Below, piece by piece: positions 37,299-44,356 of a stretch of DNA of 45,120 nucleotides. The DNA is from Sphingobacterium bovistauri (lineage in GTDB: Bacteria; Bacteroidota; Bacteroidia; Sphingobacteriales; Sphingobacteriaceae). A program made the translations under genes and the position numbers. Where the stretch lies: the NCBI RefSeq assembly GCF_020295405.1, contig NZ_JADEYP010000032.1, positions 1-45,120 on the forward strand, given 5' to 3'. Positions within the stretch are counted from its first letter, which is position 1, and each line of letters opens with the position of its first letter. Under the pieces are notes generated by a model, which was given only the letters and a program-made list of their open reading frames with translations, was not told where the DNA came from and ran no database searches.

Positions 37299-38374
37299 TA
37301 CATCCTATCAAGTGGGCTTTGTACCTTAGACAAGATTTTATTGGATACTTGTGCATAAATCTCAGTTGTCGAAATATGATTATGTCCCAATAATTTTTGA
37401 ATAAAAGACATATCCGTTCCATATTCCAATAGATGTGTAGCATAACTATGCCTTAGCCCATGTATACCTACTTTCTTATTTATCTTAGCTTTACGCATGC
37501 TAATTTTAAAAACTGCTTGTATCGTACGTATGGCTATAGTACCACCTAACTGTCCTTCAAATAAATAATCTTTAGGTTTGTATTGTATATAATAAGCTCT
37601 TAGTTCAGGCAAAATTGATTCGGGCAAAGGTACATACCGATCTTTCTTATTTTTGGAACAACTAATACGTACTTGCATTCGATCTGAATCAATATCAGAT
37701 ACGTGCAAATTTGCGACTTCACTCACCCTCAAGCCCATGCCATAGCACAATTTAAGCATCATCAGGTGTTTTAGATTCGTTGTGCAACCAAAAAGCCTTG
37801 CTATTTCTTTTGTGCTTAATACTTTTGGCAACAAATTTATCTTCTTAGGGCGCGGAATCTCAAAAAAGAACTTTTCTTGTTTCAATACGGACTCAAAATA
37901 AAACTTAAGCGCATTAAGCCTACTATGAATTTGATTTTCAGAAAGCTGTTGTACCTTTATACAATAAAATAAATATGATCTTAATTTTTCGGTAGTTAAA
38001 TCACGTACAGCATTATCTTTCAATACATAAAGTAATTGTGCAAATTCGACAGCATAGGTTTTTATAGTATTAGGACTATATCCTTTTAGATGTAATTCGG
38101 TTAAATAATTATTGAATTCTACAGCATTAATAGTAGACATATGCACAAGCAACTCTTCCCCAGTAAAATCACGAGGTCTCATACCTAATAATCTGCGTAC
38201 CGGTACTGTATCATGAACCCACCACACCTTGTCTGTCATAGACCACCTTACGGTCGGTAAAAATTCTTTTAATTCCTTACGCAATTTATTATCCATTGAA
38301 AAATGAAACACTAACACATGCCTATTTTCTTTTCTGGATTCCTCAATTTTATAATTTTCTATTAAAAAATTCAT
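37298..38374 (-). CDS. Tyrosine recombinase, candidate integrase of an integron-like cassette array
   Basis: About 358 aa. The N-terminal core-binding (SAM-like) part follows a long lead (about 85-170, F-N-N-Y-L-T-E-L-H-L-K-G-Y-S-P-N-T-I-K-T-Y). The catalytic part has Y-G-M-G-L-R-V-S-E (Arg216), the S-K-N-K-K-D-R lysine hairpin, H-G-L-R-H-S-Y-A-T-H-L-L (His305, Arg308), L-L-G-H-N-H (His331) and the nucleophile E-I-Y-A-Q-V (Tyr340), so all catalytic residues are present. The end V-Q-S-P-L-D-R-M resembles the V-x-S-P-L-D tail of integron integrases, but the extra helix insertion typical of IntI is not apparent. The frame opens with TTG at 38386; ATG at 38374 is preferred. It is transcribed away from the unit array starting at 38522. 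Confidence 0.9.
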   Translation of the reverse strand: MNFLIENYKIEESRKENRHVLVFHFSMDNKLRKELKEFLPTVRWSMTDKVWWVHDTVPVRRLLGMRPRDFTGEELLVHMSTINAVEFNNYLTELHLKGYSPNTIKTYAVEFAQLLYVLKDNAVRDLTTEKLRSYLFYCIKVQQLSENQIHSRLNALKFYFESVLKQEKFFFEIPRPKKINLLPKVLSTKEIARLFGCTTNLKHLMMLKLCYGMGLRVSEVANLHVSDIDSDRMQVRISCSKNKKDRYVPLPESILPELRAYYIQYKPKDYLFEGQLGGTIAIRTIQAVFKISMRKAKINKKVGIHGLRHSYATHLLEYGTDMSFIQKLLGHNHISTTEIYAQVSNKILSKVQSPLDRM

Positions 38375-38521
38375 AACGCAAAACAAATAAAGATAAACTA
38401 TAAATATGTGTCTTTATACAAATACCGCAAAACTGAATTAAAATAAAACTAACTATATAACAGAAAGTTATAAACAACTTTACACTTCTAAGAAAAAATA
38501 TTATATTGCGTTTATAATTAT

Positions 38522-38529
38522 GTTAGCTG
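38522..38529. other. attI-like site, left border of unit 1
   Basis: GTTAGCTG stands 148 bases from the recombinase start and 20 bases before the ATG of the 602-aa gene. The same octamer opens unit 2 at 42312, and its reverse complement CAGCTAAC closes units 1 and 2. Unlike the sites between units, no palindromic arm precedes it, as expected of an attI site. Function is inferred only from position. Confidence 0.4.
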
Positions 38530-38548
38530 ATATAATAACCGACCTCCG

Positions 38549-40357
38549 ATGACAATTCAAGAGAAAATCGAAAATATTTTAATAAACGAAAATGCATATT
38601 TCTACGAGAATAGTGATGATGTGCAAATTTCAAATAATAAAATAACTGAAATCTTCAGAACAGTATCTTCTGTAAAAACAGGAAACTACCTCCTAAACTC
38701 AATTAGATTAAAGCTAAATGACGATGAGGATATTTATTATTCAGTTTGCGTATTTAAATACACAACAAAACCAACCTTTATAGAAGAAGAACTAGCCAAT
38801 TGGGAGGAGGAGAAGATTGCATATTTGCTTATTGTTGAAATTGAAGATTACATCGTAATTAGTAAAAAAAATATCAGTAAACTTCAAGATTTTATCAAAC
38901 AATTCAAACCATTAGACTATTCGGTATTATCTACTTTATTTGTAACAGACGATACCAGTTTTGAAAAATTTTCTCTCAAAAATCTAAATGTATCAGATAA
39001 AGCAGTAAGAGAAAAAACAATTGAAGCAATTGATTTAAAAGAAAACTTTTCTGCACTTGGAGCGAGCAATTATTTACTAAACTCGTTAAGACTAAAAAAT
39101 AATGAAGAGAAAACATCTTTAATGTTGAATTCATCAAGAATAAATAAATTTGGAAAGAAAAATTCGATAGAAAATTTCTGCTTTTGGTCTAAAAACCTTG
39201 TACACCAAATAAAAAATCACATAAACACTAATACCTTTTTATCAATCTTTGCTGAACCACAAGATTATGAAGTTCTTAAAGATACATTAGTGCCAATTTC
39301 TATACTTTTTAATTTTAGCAATATATACACAGATTTTGAGCAGGGATTAATAAATAGAGTTATTATAAGATACATAAATGATGATGGCGAAAATCAAGAT
39401 AAAGATTTTAATCTAATCGATTTCTTAGCAAAATTTGAACGCTTATGTAAAGTATTTACAAATGGAGGAATACACAGCATTGAGAATAGTACTAGTAAGG
39501 ACTTGGAAATAAAATTAAATGACAAATCAATTACTGTCCGTTCACAAAAATTGAAAAATGTAAAGCTTATACATGACAATGGAAATGAAATTTCGATAAC
39601 CGATTACATTAATGGCAAAAATTCATTTATCATTAATTTTGACAATATAGACCTAGCATATACAAATAGAAAACTGTTTAAAGACAGTCGTCTTATTGGT
39701 AGTATTCCTAATTTTTTAAAAATTTTTCAGCCACACAATGACCTTGATAATGTAACATCCGAGAAGGGGGCTTTTTTGGCAACTTCAACTTTATTTGAAA
39801 CTAATTCAATTTTCAGATTTGTTGAGGACAACTTTCAAAACGACTTTGATTATTTCATTTGTGACGATTTATCAAAAGAATGGGCAGACCATATAGGAAT
39901 TTCTGAAAATAAAATTTCATTCTTTCATTCAAAACACAAATCATCTAACGCTTCGGCTTCGGCATTTCAAGATATTGTTGGTCAAGCACAAAAAAATCTT
40001 GGAAACTTAACACCCCAAGACTTTCAACTAGAAAGCAAAAGAAACATTTGGAACTCAAATTACAATAGTTCAGACGGTGTAAACACACAAATTACAAGAA
40101 GCAGAAAAGGGCAAAATGCAAATCAAATAATTAATCAGTTTAAAGAGACAATAAACAATCCATATCTTAGGAAACATGTAGTTCTTGTAATAGATTTTAT
40201 TTCGAAATCAGACTTAGAAACGTATTTAGAAAATCTAACTAATGGTGTTTATTTCGCAGAAAGAAATGAAACAATACAAATTTTATGGTTTGTTTCGTCT
40301 CTAATATCAAGCTGTCAGGAACTAAATACAGAGGTAACAATCTATTGCAAACCATAA
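38549..40357 (+). CDS. Large protein of unknown function with nuclease-like motif (unit 1)
   Basis: 602 aa, soluble, with no signal peptide or membrane span, rich in Asn, Ile, Lys and Phe. I do not recognise a named family. The C-terminal third contains I-C-D-D-L-S-K-E-W-A-D-H-I (438-449), 12 residues, then S-F-F-H-S-K-H-K (457-464), then a helix with F-Q-D-I-V-G-Q-A-Q-K-N-L-G (473-485). An acidic residue followed by a strand with (E/H/Q)-x-K and a helix is the pattern of PD-(D/E)xK nucleases (here D447, H460-x-K462). The N-terminal 250 residues show two similar stretches (S-N-Y-L-L-N-S-L-R-L-K at 173 and G-N-Y-L-L-N-S-I-R-L-K at 45), perhaps a duplicated domain. A phage-defence effector is a reasonable guess, not a finding. 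Confidence 0.7.
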   Translation: MTIQEKIENILINENAYFYENSDDVQISNNKITEIFRTVSSVKTGNYLLNSIRLKLNDDEDIYYSVCVFKYTTKPTFIEEELANWEEEKIAYLLIVEIEDYIVISKKNISKLQDFIKQFKPLDYSVLSTLFVTDDTSFEKFSLKNLNVSDKAVREKTIEAIDLKENFSALGASNYLLNSLRLKNNEEKTSLMLNSSRINKFGKKNSIENFCFWSKNLVHQIKNHINTNTFLSIFAEPQDYEVLKDTLVPISILFNFSNIYTDFEQGLINRVIIRYINDDGENQDKDFNLIDFLAKFERLCKVFTNGGIHSIENSTSKDLEIKLNDKSITVRSQKLKNVKLIHDNGNEISITDYINGKNSFIINFDNIDLAYTNRKLFKDSRLIGSIPNFLKIFQPHNDLDNVTSEKGAFLATSTLFETNSIFRFVEDNFQNDFDYFICDDLSKEWADHIGISENKISFFHSKHKSSNASASAFQDIVGQAQKNLGNLTPQDFQLESKRNIWNSNYNSSDGVNTQITRSRKGQNANQIINQFKETINNPYLRKHVVLVIDFISKSDLETYLENLTNGVYFAERNETIQILWFVSSLISSCQELNTEVTIYCKP

Positions 40358-40425
40358 ATTACATCAGCTAACAAGGGTAACTGTTGCACAACTACTTCTA
40401 AAAGTTAAAAATCAAGAATATTTAA

Positions 40426-40451
40426 CCTCGTTTAAGCCTTTTTAAGCGAGG
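40426..40451 (-). terminator. IS-internal terminator
   Basis: CCTCGTTTAA (40426-40435) and TTAAGCGAGG (40442-40451) pair with one G-T, followed on the minus strand by an AT-rich tail. It lies beyond the transposase 3' end, and the same hairpin is kept in the IS remnant at 43859-43884. Confidence 0.6.
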
Positions 40452-40472
40452 TTTGTTGTTTTTAGCGATGAT

Positions 40473-40754
40473 TTATTGTAGAAATTTGAAGCGCTTAAAT
40501 TGGCTTATTTGCATGTTGATAAGTACGTTTTGATAAAACAAAAGTTGACCTTTCTTTACGGTCATACTTTGGGCTAGGATTTGGGGATTTTTGCGACTGA
40601 ATTTCAGATACTTTTTCAAGTTATAGCATAGTGCTGCCATCAAAACATGTTTATTTGCCTGCGCCAGACCTCGACTATTTATCCGCTTCATATTGTGGTG
40701 GTTGATCAATGTCCCCAAAACAGGCTCTACTGTACTACTCCTACGCTTTACCAT
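40473..40754 (-). pseudogene. IS1182 transposase, C-terminal fragment
   Basis: 93 codons starting M-V-K-R-R-S-S-T-V-E-P-V-L-G-T-L, the last part of an IS1182 transposase. The Glu in V-E-P-V is the third residue of the DDE catalytic triad, so the larger fragment upstream lacks it. Then come R-G-L-A-Q-A-N-K-H-V-L-M-A-A-L and N-L-K-K-Y-L-K-F. The ATG overlaps the stop of the larger fragment by seven bases (ATGGTAA). A one-base restoration joins the frames as R-R-M-V-K-R-R, the expected family sequence. Reinitiation at this ATG could still make the fragment, but it would not be a working transposase alone. Confidence 0.8.
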
Positions 40755-42031
40755 CGTCGATGATAAGCTTTGTTTGCTGTCAATTTTTGGTGCATCTTGT
40801 CATAAAGTGGCTTATGAATACTCTCATCCAACTTCTTAAACTTGCTCACCTTACCACAACAATGCTCGCGTAAAGGACAATCTTTACAATCCTTCTCGCT
40901 ACTTCTGAACGTTTTCTTGCTGTAACCCTTGCTGTCTCTTCGGATACCTTTAAAGGGTAAAATCGCCCTATTCCCGCCCTCTTTAATACATTCGTAACGG
41001 TCTTGATCTGCGTTGAAAATAAAACCTTCACGCTCGGGTTTGTATTGTCCAAAATTCGGTATCCATGCATCAATATGGTGATCTTCACAATACTGCAAAC
41101 TACCCCCACTACTGTAACCTGCATCAGCAATAACTTCTTCTAATTCGATATTATTTTCTTTCAGGTTATCGATAGTCTGATCCATTATCTCACAAAAAAT
41201 AGCACTATCCTTGCTCCCAGCTGTGCTTGCACAGGCACCTGTAATCACATGATGAGCATCGTCTACAGCTAGCTGACCAGCATAATTCAATTGACGAGGC
41301 TTGCCCGGTTTGGTCGAGATCTTTGCATCAGGATCTGTAGGCGAATAATGCGTGTGGTTGCTCAGAAATTTTGGACGGATCTCCTCACCATCTTCATCCT
41401 TTTGGATGGTCATCCGTGAGCCTGGCATATCTTTATAGGTTTCTTTCTTCCATGCATGGTGTTGCTCCACCTCTTTCTGATTCTGTGCCGTAACTTGATA
41501 TTCCGAATGGATATTCAGTTCTTCAGTATAAGCCTTCACATCATCCACAATCTCCTTTTCGATCAAAGAATCCATACTCGCATTGGCTTTCATAAAAGCA
41601 CTGTCTACACATTGACGCTTACCACGAACCATACCTTTAGCTATGCATTTGCGCAAAACTTCTTGAAATAAACTTAAAAAAACTTCTTCACCATACAGTT
41701 GGCGTGTGCGTGAGATCGTCGAATGCCAAGGCAACTCTTCATCCAAATCATAACACAAAAACAAGCGAATACTCAAGCTATCTCCACAAAATCGCAATAA
41801 CAATCTGTCGCTATTGATATTATTCAAATAGCCAACTAGCAATATCTTAAAGAATACTACCGGATCAATGCTGCCTTGTCCTTCTCTACCGTAATACTTA
41901 GAAGTAGATGCATACAAATAATGTAAATCCAGCTCGCCAAGCAATATCCGATAAAAGTTATCCTTGGGAACTAAACTTTCCAAACTAGTTTGATAAAATA
42001 ATTGAGGAGTGAAATTCTTGCGTCCTTGCAT
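40748..42031 (-). pseudogene. IS1182 transposase, N-terminal and central part
   Basis: 427 aa. It opens with the DUF772-type N-terminal domain (M-Q-G-R-K-N-F-T-P-Q-L-F-Y-Q, L-L-V-G-Y-L-N-N-I-N-S-D-R, L-P-W-H-S-T-I-S-R-T-R-Q-L). The first catalytic Asp is in K-R-Q-C-V-D-S-A-F and the second in V-I-A-D-A-G-Y-S-S-G-G. A Cys cluster follows (D-C-K-D-C-P-L-R-E-H-C-C-G). The frame ends A-Y-H-R-R-W-stop where relatives continue; a single missing base shifts the catalytic Glu into the next fragment. No slippery run that would support programmed frameshifting is seen, so I treat the gene as inactivated. Confidence 0.85.
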
Positions 42032-42346
42032 ACTATAAGATACGCATTTTTTACCATATTGAGTTGTGCAACATGCACAAGGGTTTAGCGCAATGGAGAA
42101 TTAAGGCAAACTTTGAAGTTTGGGCTTTCTATTCCGCAAAAAAGCCAATTACTTATCTATTTTATTTTTCTATTATAATGAATTCGTGAGCACTTCGTGG
42201 TTATATTGACTTTTTTCTTAAATTTAATCAATTAATTGGCTTTTGCTTACAATGTCGCTAAATTGAAACTTTTCGCTTCAATTTCCGCCACTGACGCCAA
42301 GCCGCCGGTACGTTAGCTGTAATGCTAAAAACAACATATCCAAATA

Positions 42347-43057
42347 ATGTTAAATCAAAAAATTAAACTTTCCAATCCAGAACTTGAAGGCGAAATATAT
42401 TACTTAACTGAGCAAGAAGGAGGAAGAAAAGGTTATATAAATTCAGGGTATAGAGGCCAGTTTTTTTACAAGGGTAAAGATTGGGATGCACCACAGGAAT
42501 TTATAGACAAAGAAATTTGTAACCCTGGTGAAACAGTAAAAGTTAAAATACGAACATTAAGCCCACATTTTCATGTTGGTCAATTTTTAGAAGGACAATA
42601 TTTTGAGGCAAGAGAAGGATTTAAAACTGTTGGTCGCGGAAAAATAACTAAAATTTTAAGGTCTGATTTTAATTATTGGAATTATGAATCTTTTTTTATG
42701 AATCTTCCAGTTGAATGTAAGCCTTATGATTTTCAAAACATAGGAGGATTTATAGCAGATTTTGAATATGGATTAAGCAAAATTCACGGAATAAAAAAAA
42801 TCAAATTCACAAAATCGTTATCCAATAAAAATCAAATGTTGAATGTTGAATGTATACTCAAAGACAACAAAATTCAAGCACGACCATTCATAGATGAAAT
42901 TTGTAAAAGCTGGGAAGATGAAATTCAATTTAAAAACTCATTTTATAAAACTGATTTAAAACAAAATGAAAACAACTTTAAATTCGAATTAATTTTTGCA
43001 ACTTATCATAGCATGTACTTAACTGGAAAAATAATTGTAAACGCAACAGAAAAATAA
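42347..43057 (+). CDS. EF-Tu domain III-like protein with C-terminal extension (unit 2)
   Basis: 236 aa. Residues about 14-108 align in my reading with the third (beta-barrel) domain of elongation factor Tu: E-Q-E-G-G-R-K, S-G-Y-R-G-Q-F-F-Y, N-P-G-E-T-V-K-V-K-I and R-E-G-F-K-T-V-G-R-G-K-I-T-K-I-L. There is no GTPase domain. In EF-Tu this domain contacts tRNA and EF-Ts, but the role of a free copy is unknown. Residues 109-236 are unassigned. The ATG lies 27 bases after GTTAGCTG (42312), and CAGCTAAC (43067) follows 10 bases after the stop, so the gene fills its unit. It could mimic EF-Tu to intercept a toxin, but that is a guess. Confidence 0.75.
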   Translation: MLNQKIKLSNPELEGEIYYLTEQEGGRKGYINSGYRGQFFYKGKDWDAPQEFIDKEICNPGETVKVKIRTLSPHFHVGQFLEGQYFEAREGFKTVGRGKITKILRSDFNYWNYESFFMNLPVECKPYDFQNIGGFIADFEYGLSKIHGIKKIKFTKSLSNKNQMLNVECILKDNKIQARPFIDEICKSWEDEIQFKNSFYKTDLKQNENNFKFELIFATYHSMYLTGKIIVNATEK

Positions 43058-43066
43058 CAAGCACTA

Positions 43067-43162
43067 CAGCTAACATCGTATTATCAAAAGCGGGTTTAAA
43101 TGCAAAATTGAAATTTTGTGCTCCGAAACCTGCTGAACGCAAAGCCCGAAAACGTTGTACGA
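43067..43162. repeat. attC-like palindromic element between units 2 and 3
   Basis: It begins CAGCTAAC (43067) and ends with the GTTGTACG segment at 43154-43161. The interior is an imperfect hairpin: AGCGGGTTT pairs with AAACCTGCT, and GCAAAATT with AATTTTGTGC around a two-base tip. The outer AAC...GTT pair corresponds to the crossover trinucleotides of attC sites. At about 96 bases it is within the usual attC range. Its last bases reach to just before the ATG of unit 3. Confidence 0.55.
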
Positions 43163-43166
43163 CATT

Positions 43167-43493
43167 ATGAAAAACAAAACGCTTAAAGAATTAATCGAAA
43201 ATTATCCAAACGAAATTACTTTTGAAGAAATAGTTGATTTTGAAAATTTAGATGAAAGATTATCAGTTGTAGATTGTATAGTTATAAATGCAATCGGAGT
43301 AAACGAAGGATTTATCGAATTTATTCCAGACAATAATCCACCATTAAATGAAGAAATTCTTTGTTGGATTTGGGCTATTAGACCTGACTTAACGAATGAA
43401 ATTCTTCAAAAAAATATTAGTGATGATTTTGAATTTGCCTTAAATTCATATTTAAATAATTCAATGGATAAATTTTGGGATTATATCAGCTAA
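43167..43493 (+). CDS. Small acidic protein of unknown function (unit 3, first gene)
   Basis: About 108 aa. The frame also opens at a TTG at 43155, but that lies inside the palindromic element; ATG at 43167 (M-K-N-K-T-L-K-E-L-I) is preferred. The protein is acidic and soluble, with D-L/N-E repeats and no motif I recognise (L-N-E-E-I-L-C-W-I-W-A-I-R-P-D-L near residue 70). Its stop is three bases before the next ATG, so the two are a coupled pair. Small acidic pairs of this kind occur among immunity or antitoxin proteins, but nothing in the sequence proves it. Confidence 0.65.
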   Translation: MKNKTLKELIENYPNEITFEEIVDFENLDERLSVVDCIVINAIGVNEGFIEFIPDNNPPLNEEILCWIWAIRPDLTNEILQKNISDDFEFALNSYLNNSMDKFWDYIS

Positions 43494-43496
43494 ATT

Positions 43497-43793
43497 ATGA
43501 GCGAAAACTATATTCAATACGCTGAAGGCTACAATAAAGATAATATTGATTTTACCGATATTGAAAAAGCAATTATTGAAATTCAAGAAACCAATGATGA
43601 ACACGGAGCATTTTGGGTTTCAGTAATAACTGACGATGAAAATGTTATTGAAACTGACAAAGAATTAAATTTGGCAATTGTATTTGAAGGAGTTCAATCA
43701 AATTACAAAGCTAAAGATTGGTTAGAAGTAAAAGAATTCTACAAACTACTTTTAGCTGAAAATTTTGACGAAATAAAACAAAAAATAACATAA
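43497..43793 (+). CDS. Small acidic protein of unknown function (unit 3, second gene)
   Basis: 98 aa, strongly acidic (E-N-Y-I-Q-Y-A-E-G-Y, D-D-E-N-V-I-E-T-D-K-E-L), soluble, with alternating strands and helices (H-G-A-F-W-V-S-V-I-T and L-A-I-V-F-E-G-V). It resembles immunity-type proteins of polymorphic toxin systems in size and charge, but I cannot place it in a family and no toxin gene is adjacent. It begins three bases after the preceding stop. Right after its stop comes CATAACGATCGTACAAG, an inverted partial copy of the element end at 43151-43166. Confidence 0.65.
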   Translation: MSENYIQYAEGYNKDNIDFTDIEKAIIEIQETNDEHGAFWVSVITDDENVIETDKELNLAIVFEGVQSNYKAKDWLEVKEFYKLLLAENFDEIKQKIT

Positions 43794-43811
43794 CGATCGT
43801 ACAAGATCGGT
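43790..43811. repeat. Truncated attC-like element after unit 3
   Basis: CATAACGATCGTACAAGATCGG is close to the inverted end of the element at 43067-43162 (CATAATGTCGTACAACG on the opposite strand). The rest is cut off by the IS remnant that begins at about 43812, so only the unit-proximal arm is left. Confidence 0.4.
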
Positions 43812-44170
43812 AACTGTTGCACAACTCCTTCTAAAAGTTAAAAATCAAGAATATTTAACCTCGTTTAAGCCTTTTTAAGCGCGGTTTGTTGTTTTTAGTG
43901 ATGATTTATTGTAGAAATTTGAAGCGCTTAGATTGGCTTATTTGCAAGTTGATAAGTCCGTTTTGATAAAACAAAAGTTGACCTTGCATTACGGTCATAC
44001 TTTGGGCTATGATTTGGGAATTTTTGCGAACCAACTTTACGTATTTCTTAAGATTATAGCATAGTGCAGCCATCAAAACATGTTTATTAGCCTCTTTACT
44101 TACTTACCATCCCACAGTATTGTTCTCGTATGAGGCATGTTTTACAATCATTATAAACGGTTCTCTATCA
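43812..44170 (-). mobile_element. Deleted remnant of a second IS1182-type element
   Basis: 43812-44093 matches 40379-40660 base for base in length and at roughly nine positions in ten by eye, including the terminal repeat TGTTGCACAACT (43815-43826) and the terminator hairpin. It then jumps: 44094-44165 reads on the minus strand D-C-K-T-C-L-I-R-E-Q-Y-C-G-M-V-S-K. This corresponds to D-C-K-D-C-P-L-R-E-H-C-C-G-K-V-S-K of the full copy, about 180 bases further in. The rest of the transposase and the far terminal repeat are missing. Divergence suggests an older insertion or a related element. Confidence 0.8.
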
Positions 44171-44356
44171 CAAAATATTTCGCCATACTATTGTAAAATT
44201 GCAGAAATATATTGTAAAAAAAACTTATACTTAACAATATATATTGATTAAATAAAATATTATAATTATATTTATTGTAAGTTAAGATGCACGCTGAAAA
44301 AATCTTAGCATATAATATCATCTACCCAATCACATACCTTTAACAACGCAATTAAT
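44171..44356. other. Very AT-rich spacer with repeated TATTGTAA
   Basis: No gene is seen. TATTGTAA occurs at 44189, 44210 and 44273, and TTAACAATA at 44231 is a near inverse. The spacing is irregular, so this may be a regulator-binding cluster for the following gene or simply AT-rich drift. Confidence 0.25.

Larger units (their letters stand above)
40379..42076 (-). mobile_element. IS1182-family insertion sequence, near full length
   Basis: About 1.7 kb. The terminal inverted repeat TGTTGCACAACT stands at 40382-40393, with its exact complement at 42062-42073. The flanks carry ACAAGGGT at 40371-40378 and again at 42077-42084, an apparent 8-base target duplication. Borders are therefore set at 40379 and 42076 but could be off by a few bases. 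It contains one transposase gene on the minus strand, broken by a frameshift, and a hairpin terminator at its distal end. It is inserted in the left arm of the repeat between units 1 and 2. Confidence 0.8.
40365..42319. repeat. attC-like inverted repeat between units 1 and 2, split by an IS
   Basis: The left arm starts CAGCTAAC (40365-40372), is interrupted after a few bases by the insertion sequence, and resumes at 42077 up to about 42157. The right arm is 42230-42319 and ends GTTAGCTG. Read on opposite strands the arms share both ends (CAGCTAAC and GCCAATTA) and much of the middle (the GCG, TGG, GAA and TTGAAG-like steps), with about 72 bases between. Without the IS the site is about 250 bases and could fold as a long imperfect hairpin, as attC sites do, though it is longer than most. 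Confidence 0.5.

Noticed and set aside
38375..38386. TTG start for the recombinase
   Set aside because: It adds only four residues (M-F-C-V) before a good ATG at 38374.
40740..40760. Programmed -1 frameshift in the IS1182 transposase
   Set aside because: A -1 shift would give the right product, but the site lacks a slippery heptamer; a simple one-base loss is the plainer reading.
43155..43166. TTG start for the first gene of unit 3
   Set aside because: It lies inside the palindromic element; the ATG at 43167 follows directly.
38387..44170. Prophage or conjugative element
   Set aside because: Apart from the recombinase there are no phage structural, replication or transfer genes, and the recombinase is not next to a tRNA gene.
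44189..44280. Repeated TATTGTAA as a CRISPR-like or iteron array
   Set aside because: Only three short copies with unequal spacing in very AT-rich DNA; neither spacers nor an origin-like arrangement is seen.
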